Source of the DNA: Candidatus Vicinibacter proximus
GTDB taxonomy: Bacteria; Bacteroidota; Bacteroidia; Chitinophagales; Saprospiraceae
Length of the DNA: 64,000 nucleotides
Assembly: GCA_016713905.1 (NCBI GenBank)
Contig: JADJOE010000003.1
Coordinates: forward strand, 558,001 to 622,000
Reading direction: 5' to 3'
Shown here: positions 61,728 to 64,000 of the stretch, piece after piece
How the letters are laid out: every line of letters starts with the position of its first letter
How positions within the stretch are numbered: the stretch's first letter is position 1
Translations under genes and position numbers: made by a program
Notes under the pieces: model-generated
Seen by the model: the letters and a program-made list of their open reading frames with translations, nothing else
Databases searched by the model: none
What the model was told of the DNA's origin: nothing

Positions 61728-63731
61728 TTAATAAATTAATATTTTTTTGTGATGAGGGATGTTGTTAATAAAAAAAGTTATTAAATATATTCCCTTCACA
61801 AGTTTTTTTGTTTGGTACCAAGTATTTGTAGCGCCTATATTTAATGAAAATAGATTTTGACCCTGTGTGTTGAAAATGGAAATATTTTGAACTTGCTCAT
61901 CAACACTTGAAACGATATTAACATTTCCATCATGGAGATTAACATAAATATTCCTATGGTTCAGTGTTTCAGTCTCCGTGCAATCTTTAACTTGAACGGT
62001 AGAGGAAATTGTTTCTGTGACTTTGTTGAAAGTGTGCTTCAAAGTGATAATTGCTTCCCCTGGCTGGTTCCATTCTATTTTAACATAACGAGTTCCCTGT
62101 CCTGAAATTATTTTTCCATTACTGGTTGTCCAATCCAACTCTGAGCAAGGAGTGTATGGAGTGCTGAATAAAGATTCTGCATTAGTGCATATATTTTTAG
62201 GAGATAGAATATTTATGGACTCCCTGAAAATATTATTATTGTCGCTGCAAATTGTGGTAAATCCATTTTCATATCTTTCCTTCGCACCATTTTTGCCTTC
62301 ATTTAATTTATTTGGATATCCAATCGAAGGAAAGTTGGTAAAATCTGATAGACAATCAGGATTGCCTTCCAAAAATAAAGTATTGGTGGTCAATTGAGAA
62401 GTGTTAGGTGGTATATTGACTTGGTTTCTGTTGTTTCCAAATTCATAATGGGCTTTACCGGTTTTGAAATATTGTCCTAATAGGGTATGGGTTATTTCAT
62501 TGCCAATAAAATTTTGCAAATCACCTGCGCCTTCGTTCATAAATATTCCATAGAGTTCTGCACGATTTCTATAAAATGTATTATAAGAACCATTTATTCC
62601 ATGAGAATTGTCTATTACGATGTTTTGACAAATATTTCCTTCAAAAAGATTTTGAAATGGATAGTTTCCGTGGAGCACTATATCGCCAGCAGAATTGGAA
62701 GGCAATATGGTTCCGGTCCAAAACGGGTCTTTCGAATAATTGTAGGCAATGACATTACCGTTTGCTGCAGATTGCAATAAGATGGAGTGCCTTAAATTTT
62801 CAAAAATATTGTTGCTGATAAAACACCTGCCACTCGTTTGTTGTAAAGTAATACCATATCCTTTCCCGCCGCCGCCATAATCAAATGCTTTAGAGAAATG
62901 CGAGTTTTTTACGTTGATGTGGCTGCTTTCTTGGATGGTAATATGGGAAAAATTGCAATTCCTGCTCGCAATTCCTGTGACCCAGCAATTTGTGGCAAGC
63001 TCCAAATTGAAGTTTTGGGTTTGCGAGGAAGTGGCATCTTTTCTTTCTATAGTGAAAGACTCCAGTCCGATATTTTTTGCCGGATAGACGATAGTGTAGG
63101 CTGCCTGATTTAAAAGTGTAAAATCCATTCTCAATTCCTCTTCCAGGATAAGTACATTATTTTGGATGTCTTTTACTTTTACAAGTTGGCCAATACTATT
63201 ACTGGCCCAGCTTGAAGTAATTCTATTGGCGTCTTCTTCAAAAATTTTAATCCAATCTCCTTTCTTTAAATTGAGGTTTTCCGCGGGGGCAACAGATTTG
63301 GACGATTTTAATGCATCAGCAGCCAGCTTTACTGAAGTAACGTTTTTCTTTCCGCGGATTAAAAAACAGTCCTCCGGCCTGCCCTTCAAATCAAAGATAA
63401 AATAAGTGTTTTCAGCACATGAACCTCTGATGACCAGACTATCCCTTAGCTGGATAGTACTGAGGAACATGTATTTCCCTGGAGGAAATAAAATGACTCC
63501 TGCTCTGGATTGTAGGGACATTATGGCACTATTTAGAGCTGTGGTGCAATCCGTCCTTCCGGAGGAATCAGCGCCAAAATCCAATGGATTAACAAAAGAA
63601 ATTTTTTTTGTATCCAGTTCATGTGCCCCGGGATTTTTCCAATCGCATCGTCTTTCGAGTGGGAGATCTTGACTAAAGCCATGAGAAGCAATTAACAAAA
63701 AGATCAGCCAAATCAAGAGTTTTGTTTTCAT
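61728..63731 (-). CDS. Secreted right-handed beta-helix (pectate-lyase-like) protein with T9SS sorting domain
   Basis: A 667-residue exported protein. Signal peptide at about 1-20 (MKTKLLIWLIFLLIASHGFS). The N-terminal part of the helix (VNPLDFGADSSGRTDCTTALNSAI ... GVILFPPGKYMFLST) matches the pectate lyase 3 type. Parallel beta-helix coils rich in Asn ladders run to about residue 440 (NVIAYNYSKDP, LFEGNICQNIVIDNSHG, GSYNTFYRNRAELYGIF). A PKD-like module follows at about 510-580, and the C-terminus (NIYVNLHDGNVNIVS ... GIYLITFFIN) resembles a T9SS sorting domain. It may act on or bind a polysaccharide, but I see no assignable catalytic residues. The ATG at 63731 is preferred over one seven codons upstream because it gives the signal peptide. 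Confidence 0.85.
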   Translation of the reverse strand: MKTKLLIWLIFLLIASHGFSQDLPLERRCDWKNPGAHELDTKKISFVNPLDFGADSSGRTDCTTALNSAIMSLQSRAGVILFPPGKYMFLSTIQLRDSLVIRGSCAENTYFIFDLKGRPEDCFLIRGKKNVTSVKLAADALKSSKSVAPAENLNLKKGDWIKIFEEDANRITSSWASNSIGQLVKVKDIQNNVLILEEELRMDFTLLNQAAYTIVYPAKNIGLESFTIERKDATSSQTQNFNLELATNCWVTGIASRNCNFSHITIQESSHINVKNSHFSKAFDYGGGGKGYGITLQQTSGRCFISNNIFENLRHSILLQSAANGNVIAYNYSKDPFWTGTILPSNSAGDIVLHGNYPFQNLFEGNICQNIVIDNSHGINGSYNTFYRNRAELYGIFMNEGAGDLQNFIGNEITHTLLGQYFKTGKAHYEFGNNRNQVNIPPNTSQLTTNTLFLEGNPDCLSDFTNFPSIGYPNKLNEGKNGAKERYENGFTTICSDNNNIFRESINILSPKNICTNAESLFSTPYTPCSELDWTTSNGKIISGQGTRYVKIEWNQPGEAIITLKHTFNKVTETISSTVQVKDCTETETLNHRNIYVNLHDGNVNIVSSVDEQVQNISIFNTQGQNLFSLNIGATNTWYQTKKLVKGIYLITFFINNIPHHKKILIY

Positions 63732-63884
63732 ATGCGTTGTGCATGAAGTCATAAATATAATACCATCCTAAAATAGGTGGCATAAAAGATAATATTTATT
63801 GCACAATGATTGCAAATTTAATAATGCCCGGCAAGATATAACGAATAAAATGCGTACATCATTCTAATAAACGCACTTCTAAAA

Positions 63885-63892
63885 TATATTTG
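63885..63892 (+). promoter_or_regulatory. Possible promoter -7 box of the last gene (distal)
   Basis: TATATTTG fits TAnnTTTG and would give a leader of about 48 nt. A second match, TAATTTTG at 63934-63941, lies so close to the ATG that it would yield an almost leaderless mRNA. Which one is used cannot be decided here. Confidence 0.35.
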
Positions 63893-63943
63893 CCTTATTT
63901 AGAACCCAAATGTCCCAATCCTTGTTGATTTCTTAATTTTGCA

Positions 63944-64000
63944 ATGATGAAAATGAAATCAGTTTTTTATTTTGCTTTATGGTTGTTTGTATTTGTAGCT
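63944..64000 (+). CDS. N-terminal start of an exported protein (cut by window edge)
   Basis: From the ATG at 63944 the frame reads MMKMKSVFYFALWLFVFVA to the last base: a basic start and a hydrophobic core as in a signal peptide or membrane anchor. ATGs at 63947 and 63953 are alternative starts. Nothing can be said about the mature protein. Confidence 0.5.
   Translation, partial: MMKMKSVFYFALWLFVFVA

Noticed and set aside
1..64000. CRISPR arrays, tRNA genes, prophage or toxin-antitoxin loci
   Set aside because: Looked for in all intergenic stretches; no regularly spaced repeats, no cloverleaf, no recognisable phage or toxin-antitoxin genes.

Overview
The window comes from a chromosome of a Bacteroidota bacterium, most likely of the Saprospiria (Saprospiraceae-like); the class is an inference. 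The sequence supports the phylum in several ways. There is a complete gldA-gldF-gldG gliding ABC set and a PorT/SprT-like barrel of the type IX secretion system (T9SS). Four secreted proteins end in T9SS-type sorting domains. The only quinone methylase is UbiE/MenG type, and many genes are preceded by the Bacteroidota -7 box TAnnTTTG. Coding density is high, the DNA is moderately AT-rich, and most genes are housekeeping or cell-envelope genes. I see no prophage, CRISPR array, plasmid gene, toxin-antitoxin pair or intact transposase.

Layout. 1-1384: minus-strand surE, a small membrane protein gene and lpxB (cut by the window edge), overlapping end to end. 1429-13019: holA, a giant alpha-2-macroglobulin lipoprotein, pbpC and topA. 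13020-13831: a gene-free island with two different repeat families. 13832-16117: pepT, a DCC-type thiol oxidoreductase and the tmRNA gene ssrA, whose 3' end is duplicated about 128 bp downstream. 16419-21563: two tandem paralogous Cys-rich T9SS cargo proteins. 21681-27887: a K+-channel-like protein, an S41 peptidase, a small lipoprotein, ychF, acpH, porT and ubiE. 28016-34575: gyrA, a TPR protein, a hypothetical secreted protein flanked by 70-bp direct repeats, and an M23 peptidase. 34741-42030: alaS, a small membrane protein, an oxidoreductase, a lipoprotein, a polyprenyl-phosphate sugar transferase and pdhB. 42171-47174: a PorE-like TPR/beta-propeller protein with SPOR domains and a secreted subtilase. 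47234-58255: a phospholipase C-like protein, the gld operon, the ftsX-DUF3098-uppP-truB operon, a GT4 glycosyltransferase and a di-heme peroxidase. 58423-64000: an amino-acid permease, a gamma-synthase-family PLP enzyme, pnuC, a secreted beta-helix protein and the first codons of one more exported protein.

How the genes fit together. Much of the window serves the envelope: lipid A (lpxB), peptidoglycan (pbpC, uppP, M23, ftsX), surface polysaccharide (sugar transferase, GT4), and T9SS/gliding (porT, gldAFG, PorE-like protein) with its secreted clients. Eleven genes have a TAnnTTTG box placed so that the 5' leader is about 10-27 nt. This fixes start codons for topA, pepT, alaS, pdhB and the peroxidase, each shorter than the longest open frame, and supports TTG starts for ubiE and probably ftsX.

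The least explained parts are non-coding: a twice-repeated hairpin unit with compensatory stem changes and conserved loops (13083-13270), an exact 101-bp direct repeat with imperfect terminal inverted repeats (13316 and 13683), the structured duplication behind ssrA (15972-16117), and the paired 70-bp hairpin repeats around the hypothetical gene at 32212-33258.
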